A DNA stretch of 64,000 nucleotides. Origin: Streptomyces aurantiacus. GTDB lineage: Bacteria > Actinomycetota > Actinomycetes > Streptomycetales > Streptomycetaceae. Below, piece by piece: positions 18,256 through 26,856 of this stretch (the stretch's first letter is position 1; each line of letters opens with the position of its first letter). Under the pieces are notes generated by a model. The model saw nothing but the letters and a program-made list of their open reading frames with translations, ran no database searches and was not told the DNA's origin. The stretch spans positions 2,108,001 through 2,172,000 of the forward strand of contig NZ_CP114283.1 in the NCBI RefSeq assembly GCF_027107535.1, given 5' to 3'. Position numbers and translations under genes: made by a program.

Positions 18256-19413
18256 ATGGCCGAGGCCTACATCGTCGAAGCGGTCCGTACACCCGTGGGG
18301 CGCCGGAAGGGGGGACTGAGCGGGGTCCACCCGGCCGACCTGGGCGCGCACGTGCTGAAGGCCCTGGTCGCGCGCTCCGGAGTCGACCCGGCCGCCGTCG
18401 AGGACGTCGTCTTCGGATGTCTGGACGCCGTGGGGCCGCAGGCCGGTGACATCGCGCGGACGTGCTGGCTGGCGGCCGGGCTGCCCGAGGAGGTGCCGGG
18501 GGTGACGATCGACCGGCAGTGCGGATCCTCGCAGCAGGCCGTGCACTTCGCCGCGCAGGCCGTGCTCTCCGGCACACAGGACCTCGTGGTCGCCGGCGGT
18601 GTGCAGAACATGACGCAGATCCCCATCGCCTTCGCCTCCCGCCAGGCCGCCGAGCCGCTGGGACTCACCCAGGGGCCGTTCGCCGGCAGCGAGGGATGGC
18701 GGGCACGGTACGGCGACCGGCCCGTCAACCAGTTCCACGGCGCCGAGCTGATAGCGGCCAAGTGGGGCATCAGCAGGCGGGACCAGGAGGAGTTCGCCCT
18801 GCGGTCCCACCAGCGGGCGCTACGGGCCATCGACGAGGGACGCTTCGCGCGCGAGACGGTGCCGTTCGGGGATGTCGCGGTCGACGAGGGGCCCCGGCGG
18901 GACACCTCGCTGGAGAAGATGGCCGGGCTGAAGCCCGTCGTGGAGGGCGGCACCATCACCGCCGCCTGTTCCTCGCAGGTGTCCGACGGGGCGGCCGCGA
19001 TGCTGCTCGCCTCGGAGCGGGCCGTTCGTGAGCACGGCCTCACCCCCCGGGCGCGCGTGCACCACCTCTCCGTGCGCGGGGAGGACCCGATACGGATGCT
19101 GTCGGCGCCGATACCCGCCACCGCGTACGCCTTGAAGAAGGCGGGGATGTCCATCGGTGAGATCGACCTCGTCGAGATCAACGAGGCGTTCGCGCCCGTG
19201 GTGCTGGCCTGGCTGAAGGAGACCGGGGCCGACCCCGGGAGGGTCAACGTCAACGGGGGTGCGATCGCTCTCGGGCATCCGCTGGGCGCCACGGGAGTGA
19301 AGCTGATGACGAGCCTCCTGCATGAACTGGAGCGGACCGGAGGGCGGTTCGGGCTGCAGACGATGTGCGAGGGCGGGGGACAGGCCAACGTGACCATCGT
19401 CGAGCGGCTCTAG
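18256..19413 (+). CDS. fadA6: Thiolase, FadA6-like
   Basis: A 385-residue acetyl-CoA acetyltransferase-type thiolase. The nucleophile is Cys89 (RQCGSS). His341 lies in NGGAIALGHPLGATG and the second cysteine, Cys371, in MCEGGGQANVTI. The protein begins directly with EAVRTPVGRRKGG, the usual thiolase start, after GGGGAG. Length and neighbours match FadA6 of the KstR2 regulon, which cleaves acyl-CoA products of ring D/C opening. It is downstream of kstR2 on the same strand and convergent with ipdC. A general beta-ketothiolase cannot be excluded on motifs alone; the context decides. Confidence 0.9.
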   Translation: MAEAYIVEAVRTPVGRRKGGLSGVHPADLGAHVLKALVARSGVDPAAVEDVVFGCLDAVGPQAGDIARTCWLAAGLPEEVPGVTIDRQCGSSQQAVHFAAQAVLSGTQDLVVAGGVQNMTQIPIAFASRQAAEPLGLTQGPFAGSEGWRARYGDRPVNQFHGAELIAAKWGISRRDQEEFALRSHQRALRAIDEGRFARETVPFGDVAVDEGPRRDTSLEKMAGLKPVVEGGTITAACSSQVSDGAAAMLLASERAVREHGLTPRARVHHLSVRGEDPIRMLSAPIPATAYALKKAGMSIGEIDLVEINEAFAPVVLAWLKETGADPGRVNVNGGAIALGHPLGATGVKLMTSLLHELERTGGRFGLQTMCEGGGQANVTIVERL

Positions 19414-19516
19414 GCCGCTTGCCGGCTGCGGGCGGGCGAGGGCCCGTCCCGCAGATCCCGCCTCCCGACGGAGGGTACTGACGGAGCGTCCCGACGGGGC
19501 GCCCCTGTGGAGGTGC

Positions 19517-20572
19517 TCACGGTGAGCCGGGGCCGGGGAGCGCGCCGAGCGTCTCCCTGGCCTCCGCCATCACCCGCTCCACCAGCTCCGCGCACGACGG
19601 CAGGTCCTCGATCAGGCCTGCCACCTGGCCCGCGGCCATCACCCCGAGATCCGCGCGGCCCTCGACCATCGACGCGCGCAGCAGCATCGGGGTGTTGGCG
19701 GCAAGGAGGACCTGGCTCCAGGTCAGGCTCCTGCCGTGCTTCATCGCCAGGCCGTCGCGGATCATCCGCGACCAGGTGAGGCCCGACAGCTTCCTGAACC
19801 CGGCGGCTCGGCGCACCGCCCGGGTCAGGGTTCTCGCGCGGCCCGCTCCCTCCAGGGAGTCGACGAGGTCGGTACGGAGCATGCGGTGCGGCAGCCCGTC
19901 CACGGCGGTCGTCACCGTGACGTCCTTCACCGTGGCCGCGAGATACCGGGCCTTCACCGCGTCCGGCACCGTCGACTCCGAGGTCAGCAGGAAACGGGTG
20001 CCCATGGCGACGCCGGACGCGCCGTACGCGAGGGCCGCGACCAGGCCCCGGCCGTCGAAGAAACCGCCCGCCGCGACGACGGGTATGCCGACGGCGTCCA
20101 CGACCTGGGGAAGGAGGACGCTGGTCGCCACCTCACCGGTGTGGCCGCCGCCCTCACCGCCCTGCACGATCACCGCGTCCGCGCCCCACGCCGCGACCTT
20201 CTCCGCATGGCGGCGGGCCCCGATGGACGGGACGACGACAACGCCCGCGTCCTTGAGCTCGGCGATCAACTCACGGGAGGGAGCCAGCGCGAAGGACGCG
20301 ACCTTCACGCCCTCCTCCACGATGATCCGCACGCGGTCGCCGGCGTCCCCCGCGTCCGCGCGCAGGTTCACCCCGAACGGCGCGTCCGTACGGGACCTGA
20401 CCTCGCGGATCGCCGCCCGCAGCCGGTCGGGTGTCATCGTCGCGGAGGCGAGGATGCCCAGCGCACCCGCGTTCGCCGTGGCGGAGACCAGACGCGGGCC
20501 CGCCACCCAGCCCATCCCGGTCTGCACGATCGGATACCGCACGCCGACGAGCCTGGTCAGTGCGGTCTCCAT
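19517..20572 (-). CDS. ipdC: Nitronate monooxygenase-family flavoprotein, IpdC-like
   Basis: A 351-residue TIM-barrel flavoprotein. It begins TRLVGVRYPIVQTGMGWVAG, and the FMN/active-site segment QGGEGGGHTGE spans 137-147 with His144. AAGGFFDGRGLVAAL and GVAMGTRFL complete the phosphate-binding side. In mycobacteria IpdC is a flavin reductase that introduces a double bond in the HIP pathway before ring C hydrolysis. The ATG overlaps the ipdB stop (ATGA), so it is the last gene of the echA20-ipdA-ipdB-ipdC operon. Annotation as plain nitronate monooxygenase would miss the context. Confidence 0.88.
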   Translation of the reverse strand: METALTRLVGVRYPIVQTGMGWVAGPRLVSATANAGALGILASATMTPDRLRAAIREVRSRTDAPFGVNLRADAGDAGDRVRIIVEEGVKVASFALAPSRELIAELKDAGVVVVPSIGARRHAEKVAAWGADAVIVQGGEGGGHTGEVATSVLLPQVVDAVGIPVVAAGGFFDGRGLVAALAYGASGVAMGTRFLLTSESTVPDAVKARYLAATVKDVTVTTAVDGLPHRMLRTDLVDSLEGAGRARTLTRAVRRAAGFRKLSGLTWSRMIRDGLAMKHGRSLTWSQVLLAANTPMLLRASMVEGRADLGVMAAGQVAGLIEDLPSCAELVERVMAEARETLGALPGPGSP

Positions 20573-21330
20573 CAGCCCCTGACCTCACGGTCGCGCAGAC
20601 CCCGCGGATCGATGACCTCGCGGATCGACGCCAGCTCCGCCGAGGACGGTTCACGGGTGTACGGCACCTCGTCCGGGACGGCCAACTCGAAGCCCGTCGC
20701 CGCGAGGACCTCCTCGACCGTCACCCCCGGATGCAGCGAGGCCAGTCGCATCGAGTGGTCCGGGGTCGCGAAGTCGAACACCCCCAGATTCGAGACCACC
20801 CGCGGAATGCGGTGGAAACGGGTCGCCGTCGGGCCGGCCGCCGCCGCGCTGTCGTACCCCACCCCGCCGATCATGTCGACCTTCTCGACGAAGACCCGCT
20901 TCGAGTGCTTGGGCACCCAGTAACTGACCGGGTTGTTCAGCGTGTTGACCGGTGCGCCCCGCACCCCGAGCAACTGCCGGGTGGGCCGCTCCCAGTCGCC
21001 CACGCACGAGATGTTCTGGTTGCCGAAGCGGTCGATCTGGCTCGCGCCCATCATCACGTGCCGCCGCCCGCCGGTCACCAGGGCCAGATGCTGCCGGTAG
21101 GGCAACCAGCCCTCCGGGGTGCCGTCGGGGCCGATCAGCATGGCCTCGCCGTCGGTCAGCATCAGGTCGGGTGAGAAGGTGTGCCGGGCGAGGCGGGCTC
21201 CGACCGACGGGATCAGACCCATCGGGCTGGCCAGCACCTCGCCGTTGTCCCGCCATGCCTCGGCGCAGGCGATCACGCAGTACTCGGCCCGGGTGACACC
21301 GCTCAGGGCCGTGCTCGTCGACGTACTCAT
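20572..21330 (-). CDS. ipdB: CoA-transferase-family ring C hydrolase, beta subunit
   Basis: A 252-residue CoA-transferase beta-type protein. It starts at ATG 21330, which overlaps the ipdA stop by four bases. Conserved blocks include EYCVIACAEAWRDNGE, DGEAMLIG, VMMGASQIDRFGNQNIS and FVEKVDMIGG. In mycobacteria IpdA and IpdB form a heteromer that hydrolyses the last steroid ring (COCHEA-CoA) rather than moving CoA between acids. The gene order and 4-bp overlaps on both sides support a stoichiometric complex. Confidence 0.9.
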   Translation of the reverse strand: MSTSTSTALSGVTRAEYCVIACAEAWRDNGEVLASPMGLIPSVGARLARHTFSPDLMLTDGEAMLIGPDGTPEGWLPYRQHLALVTGGRRHVMMGASQIDRFGNQNISCVGDWERPTRQLLGVRGAPVNTLNNPVSYWVPKHSKRVFVEKVDMIGGVGYDSAAAAGPTATRFHRIPRVVSNLGVFDFATPDHSMRLASLHPGVTVEEVLAATGFELAVPDEVPYTREPSSAELASIREVIDPRGLRDREVRG

Positions 21331-22190
21331 CGCTGCTCCTCGTGCCAGGCCTCCACGGCGGTCCGGTAGTCCTGCTCGTCGCCCGAGAGGAACCTCTCGG
21401 CGAACTCGGGCCAGGGCATGGACGCGTAGAGCCGCTGGAAGGCCTCGTCCCGGTCGTGGTCGGGCGCGCACGACGTGAAGTGGGCACCGCTCGGCGCCTC
21501 CACCACGCCGGTCACGCCCAGCCGCTTGATCAGCAGGGTCTGCGGGGGCGCCGCCTTCGTCAGCTCGGCCGTGTCGACGATCCGCTCACAGGACACGTAC
21601 GCCGTCGCGGCCGCCTCGCAGAACAGGTCGTCGAAGTACGGGTCGGGGCCCAGATACTGGCCGTTGCCCGCGCGGTCCGCGCGGTTCACATGGACCAGCG
21701 CCGCGTCCAGACGCAGGGCCGGCATCGCGACGAACGTCTCACGCAGGCCCGTCGACTCGTCCTCGTACGGCGAAGTGACCGTGCGCAGCCCCGGATTGAC
21801 CCGCATCACGTCCGAGCCGATACCGGCCCGCACCGGCAGGAACGGGAGCCGGTTGGCGGCCGCCCGCAGCCCCCACATGAACATCGCCTCGTCGATCTCC
21901 ATCAGGTCGAGGGAGCCACTCTCACGGGCCGCCCGGAAGTGCGGTTCGAGCGGGATCGAGTCGAGCGTCGCGAACGGGGCGACCAGTTTCCGTATCCGCC
22001 CGGCGGCCGCGAGCATGCCGACGTCCGGGCCGCCGTACGAGACGACCGTGAGATCGGTGACCGTGGAGCGGAGCAGTGCGCGCACGAGCGCCATCGGCTT
22101 GCGGCGGGAGCCCCAGCCCCCGATACCGAGGGTCATCCCGCTCTCCAGCCGGGAGACTGCCTCGTCGGCGGTCATCGTCTTGTCACCCAT
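21327..22190 (-). CDS. ipdA: CoA-transferase-family ring C hydrolase, alpha subunit
   Basis: A 287-residue CoA-transferase alpha-type protein. The N-terminal GMTLGIGGWGSRRKPMALVR (19-38) is the CoA-binding Gly-rich block, followed by SYGGPDVGML. Glu98 or Glu101 in MEIDEAMF (97-104) is the candidate catalytic acid. The second half carries NRADRAGNGQYLGPDPYFDD, typical of CoA transferase I. The ATG follows the TAG of echA20 with no spacer, and the stop overlaps ipdB. It is the partner of IpdB in hydrolytic opening of steroid ring C. The assignment rests on similarity and operon order. Confidence 0.9.
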   Translation of the reverse strand: MGDKTMTADEAVSRLESGMTLGIGGWGSRRKPMALVRALLRSTVTDLTVVSYGGPDVGMLAAAGRIRKLVAPFATLDSIPLEPHFRAARESGSLDLMEIDEAMFMWGLRAAANRLPFLPVRAGIGSDVMRVNPGLRTVTSPYEDESTGLRETFVAMPALRLDAALVHVNRADRAGNGQYLGPDPYFDDLFCEAAATAYVSCERIVDTAELTKAAPPQTLLIKRLGVTGVVEAPSGAHFTSCAPDHDRDEAFQRLYASMPWPEFAERFLSGDEQDYRTAVEAWHEEQR

Positions 22191-22934
22191 CTACCCGCCC
22201 GCCTTTCCGAACGTGTCCCGGACCCTGTCGCCCACGCCGCCGAGGCCCGCCTCGAACGTGAACCCCTGCTCGAAGCGGTAGCTGCGCCGCACGTCGACAG
22301 GATCGATGCCGTTGATGGCCGCCTTGGCGAGCCGGATCAGCTGCCCGTCCTTGCCCGCGATCTCCCGGGCCAGCTCCAGCGCGGCGGAGCGCAGCCCGTC
22401 ACGCGGCACGACCCGCCACACCGACCCGTGGCCGTGCAGCTCCGCCGCGGTCGCCGTGCGCGACGTGTAGTACAACGCCCGCATCAGGTGCTGCGGCACC
22501 AGGCGGGCCAGGTGCGTGGCCGCGCCCAGCGCGCCCCGGTCCAGCTCGGGCAGACCGAACGTGGCCTCCTCGCTCGCCACGATCGCGTCAGCGTTGCCCA
22601 CCAGGCCTATACCTCCGCCCAGACAGAAACCGTGCACCTCCGCCACCACCGGCACCTCGCACTCGTACACCGCGGCGAAGGCCTCGGCGCAGCCGCGGTT
22701 GGCGCCGAGCAGGGCGCTGTCGCCCTCTGCCTGTATCTCCTTGATGTCCACGCCCGCGTTGAACCCCCGCCCCTCGGCGGCCAGCACCACACAGCGGATC
22801 CCGGGGTCGCGGCCCGCCGCGCGCACGGTGTCGGCCAGCTCGAACCAGCCGCGCACCGGCAGCGCGTTCACCGGCGGGAAGTCGACCGTGACGACGGAAA
22901 TCCCTTTTTCCGGGGACGAGGTGGAGACACTCAT
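22191..22934 (-). CDS. echA20: Crotonase-family ring D hydrolase, EchA20-like
   Basis: A 247-residue crotonase-fold protein. FNAGVDIKE (58-66) and GFCLGGGIGLVGN (102-114) form the oxyanion hole, and GLPELDRGALGAATHL (127-142) matches EchA20 of Mycobacterium tuberculosis, as do the start (PPVNALP) and the end (YRFEQGFTFE). EchA20 hydrolyses ring D of the steroid-derived CoA thioester, which is unusual for an enoyl-CoA hydratase family member. It is the first gene of the minus-strand ipd operon, about 22 bp from the KstR2-like palindrome. Its TAG abuts the ipdA ATG. Confidence 0.92.
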   Translation of the reverse strand: MSVSTSSPEKGISVVTVDFPPVNALPVRGWFELADTVRAAGRDPGIRCVVLAAEGRGFNAGVDIKEIQAEGDSALLGANRGCAEAFAAVYECEVPVVAEVHGFCLGGGIGLVGNADAIVASEEATFGLPELDRGALGAATHLARLVPQHLMRALYYTSRTATAAELHGHGSVWRVVPRDGLRSAALELAREIAGKDGQLIRLAKAAINGIDPVDVRRSYRFEQGFTFEAGLGGVGDRVRDTFGKAGG

Positions 22935-22955
22935 GGACGCATCAGCTACCTTTCC

Positions 22956-22969
22956 ACCAAACGTTTGTT
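22956..22969. promoter_or_regulatory. KstR2-like operator between echA20 and SDR genes
   Basis: ACCAAACGTTTGTT contains the perfect 10-bp palindrome CAAACGTTTG and keeps the outer A..C and G.T positions of the KstR2 consensus AnCAAGnnCTTGnT, with two symmetrical changes. It sits in the divergent promoter between echA20 and the plus-strand SDR gene. Confidence 0.68.
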
Positions 22970-23021
22970 AGGTGCGGTCAGCTCTGAAAGTAACAGCGAA
23001 TACCGGCGAGCGGGAGGCCCT

Positions 23022-23756
23022 GTGGACAAGCGGCTCGTTGTGGTCACGGGCGGGACCAGAGGGGTCGGCGCCGGGATCGCCCGGGCCTTCGCCGACGCGG
23101 ACGACGAGGTCCTGGTCTGTGCGCGCAGACCACCTCAAGTGCCCCTGGAAGGCATCGGGTTCGCCCCTCTCGACCTGCGCGACCCGCCGGCCGTACGTGC
23201 CTTCTTCGAGCGGCTGCCGCGGCTCGACGTCCTGGTCAACAACGCGGGAGGCGCCCCCTACCGGCTGCTCACGGAGACGGAGGCCGAGTGGCACGCACGC
23301 GTGATCGACCTCAACCTCACCGCCCCCCTGACGGTCTCCCTCGCGGCGTACGACCGGCTGAAGCCCGCCCGGGGCTCCATCGTGATGATCGGCAGTGTCA
23401 GCGGGACCCGGCCCTCGCCCGGCACGGCGGCCTACGGGGCGGCCAAGGCCGGACTGGAGAACCTGGCACGCTCGATGGCCGTGGAGTGGGCACCGGACGT
23501 GCGGGTCAACACGCTCGTCGTGGGGATGGTCCGCACCGGGCTGTCCCACCTCCACTACGGGGGCGAGGACGGCATCGAGGCCGTCTCCCGCACCGTCCCG
23601 CTGGGGCGGCTCGCCGCGCCCTCGGACATCGGCGGGGCGGCCGTCTTCCTCGCGTCGGACGCCGCCGCGTACATCACCGGCGCCGGCCTCCTCGTGCACG
23701 GGGGCGGCGAGCGGCCCGCCTTCCTGGACGCGGCGACCGTCAACAAGGAGAAGTGA
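23022..23756 (+). CDS. Short-chain dehydrogenase of the steroid cluster (Rv3549c position)
   Basis: A 244-residue SDR starting at GTG 23022, with GGGAGG five bases upstream. GGTRGVG (10-16) binds the nucleotide, NNAG follows at 73-76, and the catalytic residues are Ser125, Tyr138 and Lys142. It occupies the place of Rv3549c in the mirrored mycobacterial cluster, divergent from echA20 across the KstR2-like operator. Its stop is separated by one base from the next SDR start. It presumably oxidises or reduces a hydroxyl/keto group of a ring C/D intermediate. The exact step is unknown. Confidence 0.85.
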   Translation: MDKRLVVVTGGTRGVGAGIARAFADADDEVLVCARRPPQVPLEGIGFAPLDLRDPPAVRAFFERLPRLDVLVNNAGGAPYRLLTETEAEWHARVIDLNLTAPLTVSLAAYDRLKPARGSIVMIGSVSGTRPSPGTAAYGAAKAGLENLARSMAVEWAPDVRVNTLVVGMVRTGLSHLHYGGEDGIEAVSRTVPLGRLAAPSDIGGAAVFLASDAAAYITGAGLLVHGGGERPAFLDAATVNKEK

Positions 23757-23757
23757 C

Positions 23758-24705
23758 ATGACCTCAGGCACGTATCCGGACGCGGGCGCGGGCGGCCGCA
23801 CGGGCATCTGCGACGGCCGGGTGGTGATCGTCACGGGTGCCGGGCGCGGGCTCGGACGGGCCCACGCGCTCGCCTTCGCGGCGGAGGGCGCGCGGGTCGT
23901 CGTCAACGACCTGGGTGTCGGGCTCGACGGTTCGCCCGGGGCCGACAGCCCGGCCCGGCAGGTCGTCGAGGAGATCTCGGCGACAGGCGGCGAGGCCGTC
24001 GCGCACGCCGGGGACATCGCGACGACCGAGGGTGCCGCATCCCTCGTACACACGGCCGTGGACGCCTTCGGGCGACTCGACACGCTCGTGAACAACGCCG
24101 GGTTCCTGCGCGACCGGATGCTGGTGAACCTCGACGAGGACGACTGGGACGCCGTCATGCGGGTCCATCTGAAGGGCCACTTCCTGCCGCTCAAGCACGC
24201 CGCCGCGCACTGGCGGGCGCAGGCGAAGGCGGGGCGGATGCCGCAGGCCCGGGTCGTCAACACCAGCTCCGGAGCAGGCCTGTCGGGGTCCGTCGGGCAG
24301 GGCAACTACAGCGCGGCCAAGGCCGGCATCGTCGGACTCACCCTCGTCGCCGCCGCCGAGATGGGGCGCTACGGAGTGCAGGTCAACGCCATCGCGCCGG
24401 CCGCGCGGACCCGGATGACCGAGGCGGCCTTCGCGCAGGCCATGGCGGCACCGGACAGCGGCTTCGACGCGATGGCACCCGAGAACGTGTCACCGCTCGT
24501 CGTCTGGCTGGGCTCCGCCGCGAGCGCCGGGGTCACCGGCCGGGTCTTCGAGACCGAGGGCGGCCGCATCACCGTCATGGACGGCTGGCGGCCCGGCCCG
24601 AGCGCCGACAAGGGGGCGCGGTGGACTCCGTCCGAGGCCGGGGACACGGCACTGAAACTCCTCGCGGAGGCACAGGCGCCGCCCCGGGTGCACGGGGCGC
24701 AGTGA
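23758..24705 (+). CDS. Short-chain dehydrogenase of the steroid cluster (Rv3548c position)
   Basis: A 315-residue SDR of the long, HSD17B4-like type. TGAGRGLGRAHALAFAAEGA (26-45) is the cofactor site, extended by NDLGVGLDGSPG. The catalytic residues are Ser171, Tyr184 and Lys188. The C-terminal part (GVTGRVFETEGGRITVMDGW) is shared with MaoC-linked hydroxyacyl-CoA dehydrogenases, suggesting a CoA-thioester substrate. It follows the preceding SDR by one base and closes the cluster on the right. The role matches Rv3548c by position. The substrate is inferred. Confidence 0.85.
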   Translation: MTSGTYPDAGAGGRTGICDGRVVIVTGAGRGLGRAHALAFAAEGARVVVNDLGVGLDGSPGADSPARQVVEEISATGGEAVAHAGDIATTEGAASLVHTAVDAFGRLDTLVNNAGFLRDRMLVNLDEDDWDAVMRVHLKGHFLPLKHAAAHWRAQAKAGRMPQARVVNTSSGAGLSGSVGQGNYSAAKAGIVGLTLVAAAEMGRYGVQVNAIAPAARTRMTEAAFAQAMAAPDSGFDAMAPENVSPLVVWLGSAASAGVTGRVFETEGGRITVMDGWRPGPSADKGARWTPSEAGDTALKLLAEAQAPPRVHGAQ

Positions 24706-24856
24706 CCGGGGGCGGGCCGCGGAGAACGGGAAGAAGCGGAAGGCCGCGCACCGCCGCCGGGTGCTCCCGGGCGGAGGGCGCCGGTGGTCCGCCGAAGGGC
24801 GCGGGAACGCGCGCGACCGGCCACCGTGCGTCCGCGGCCCGCCCACGGCCCGCCGT

Positions 24857-25753
24857 CTACGTGTCGCACTCCAGCACGGTGCGACACAGCCCGCACCGCG
24901 CCCGCACCCGGCCGCGTACCGGCACCCGGATCCGCTGGTGGCAGGTCGGGCAGGGGAACGAGACCCGCAGCGGACCCCCTCCGGCCGGCGTGAAGGTGTA
25001 CCCGGTGTCCGCGGCCGGACGCGGCACGGGGCGGTCCTGGGCGTGGCGGCGGTCCTGGGCGTAGCGCCGCCGCCCCGCCCAGCCGGCCGCGGTCAGCGGA
25101 GGCTGCCGTTCGTCGCGGCGGGCCCGGGTCATGCCCCTCGTGTACGCGGTGTACGCCTGCGCACTGGTGAACCACGTGGAAGGGTCCTCCCCGAACACCA
25201 GCGACCGCTTGGCCAGCACGTACCCGAACTCCTCCGGCGTCAGATAGCCGAGCTTCTGCGAGGACGCCGCGTCCTCCCGGTACGCGTCGAGCAGCAGCCA
25301 GCCCGCGCCGAGATACGTCGTCGCCGTGTCCGTGAGGATCTCGTTGTCGCGCGTGCCGGGGAAGGACAGGCCGAGGCGGTGCAGCCAGACGTGCATCACC
25401 TCGTGCGCCAGCGCGGCACCGATGTCCCGGCGGTGGGTGCGGAAGCGGTCGTTGAGCTCGATGAAGTACTCCGGGCCCGCGGTGAGCTCGACGTTCGCCG
25501 CGTGACCCATCTCCCGGAAGCTGATGATCATTCGGGCGTCCGGCAGCCGGAAGTGGCGTACCAGCTCCCGGGACACCCGTTGCGCGCCCAGGTACAGGTC
25601 GTCGGTGTCGCAGAACGCCACGTCGGCGGGGGCCACGCTGGTGGCGAACATGTGGACGGTGTCGTACGAGAGCCTCTTGTACAGCGCGGTGACAGCCGCC
25701 CGCACCGTCTCCAGGTGTGGATAGCCGTGCTCGACCGGACCGCCGTTCGCCAC
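24857..25753 (-). CDS. HEVMH zinc-metallopeptidase-like protein with C-terminal zinc ribbon
   Basis: A protein of about 298 residues from GTG 25753 (the frame stays open to 25864, so the start is uncertain). A central LAHEVMHVWLHRLGL gives the HExxH zinc motif, with NEILTDTATTYLGAGWL downstream offering the third ligand region. The C-terminus has a CPTCHQRIRVPVRGRVRARC run (split here for clarity: CPTC near the end, then CGLC), a four-cysteine zinc ribbon as used for nucleic-acid or protein binding. There is no signal peptide, so it is probably cytosolic. Its substrate is unknown. It stands alone, divergent from the trypsin gene. Confidence 0.75.
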   Translation of the reverse strand: MANGGPVEHGYPHLETVRAAVTALYKRLSYDTVHMFATSVAPADVAFCDTDDLYLGAQRVSRELVRHFRLPDARMIISFREMGHAANVELTAGPEYFIELNDRFRTHRRDIGAALAHEVMHVWLHRLGLSFPGTRDNEILTDTATTYLGAGWLLLDAYREDAASSQKLGYLTPEEFGYVLAKRSLVFGEDPSTWFTSAQAYTAYTRGMTRARRDERQPPLTAAGWAGRRRYAQDRRHAQDRPVPRPAADTGYTFTPAGGGPLRVSFPCPTCHQRIRVPVRGRVRARCGLCRTVLECDT

Positions 25754-25844
25754 GCCCGTACCCCCATGGAGGCCCCGAACCTCATTCCACTCTAAGGGGA
25801 CGCGAGCGGATTCTCGCGGGTTGGGTTCCCTGACAGGGAAGTGA

Positions 25845-26744
<900 letters not shown>

Positions 26745-26826
26745 CCGTCCGGCCGGGTGGGCGGGTGTTCGCGGTGCCAGCGCCGTGGGCGCCCGCCTTC
26801 TTGCGTTCCCGGGGCGGGCGGCCTTC

Positions 26827-26852
26827 GCGCTTCCCCGCGCCCCTGAAGGGCG
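26827..26852. repeat. Degenerate copy of the dispersed repeat
   Basis: GCGCTTCCCCGCGCCCCTGA followed by AGGGCG lies between the convergent trypsin and beta-galactosidase genes. It resembles the repeats at 11212 and 55631 and may aid termination. Confidence 0.5.
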
Positions 26853-26856
26853 ACGG

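Noticed and set aside
21342..23021. Long upstream extension of the SDR at 23022
   Set aside because: It is antisense to ipdA and echA20 and crosses the KstR2-like operator. A GTG with GGGAGG at 23022 gives the normal SDR length.
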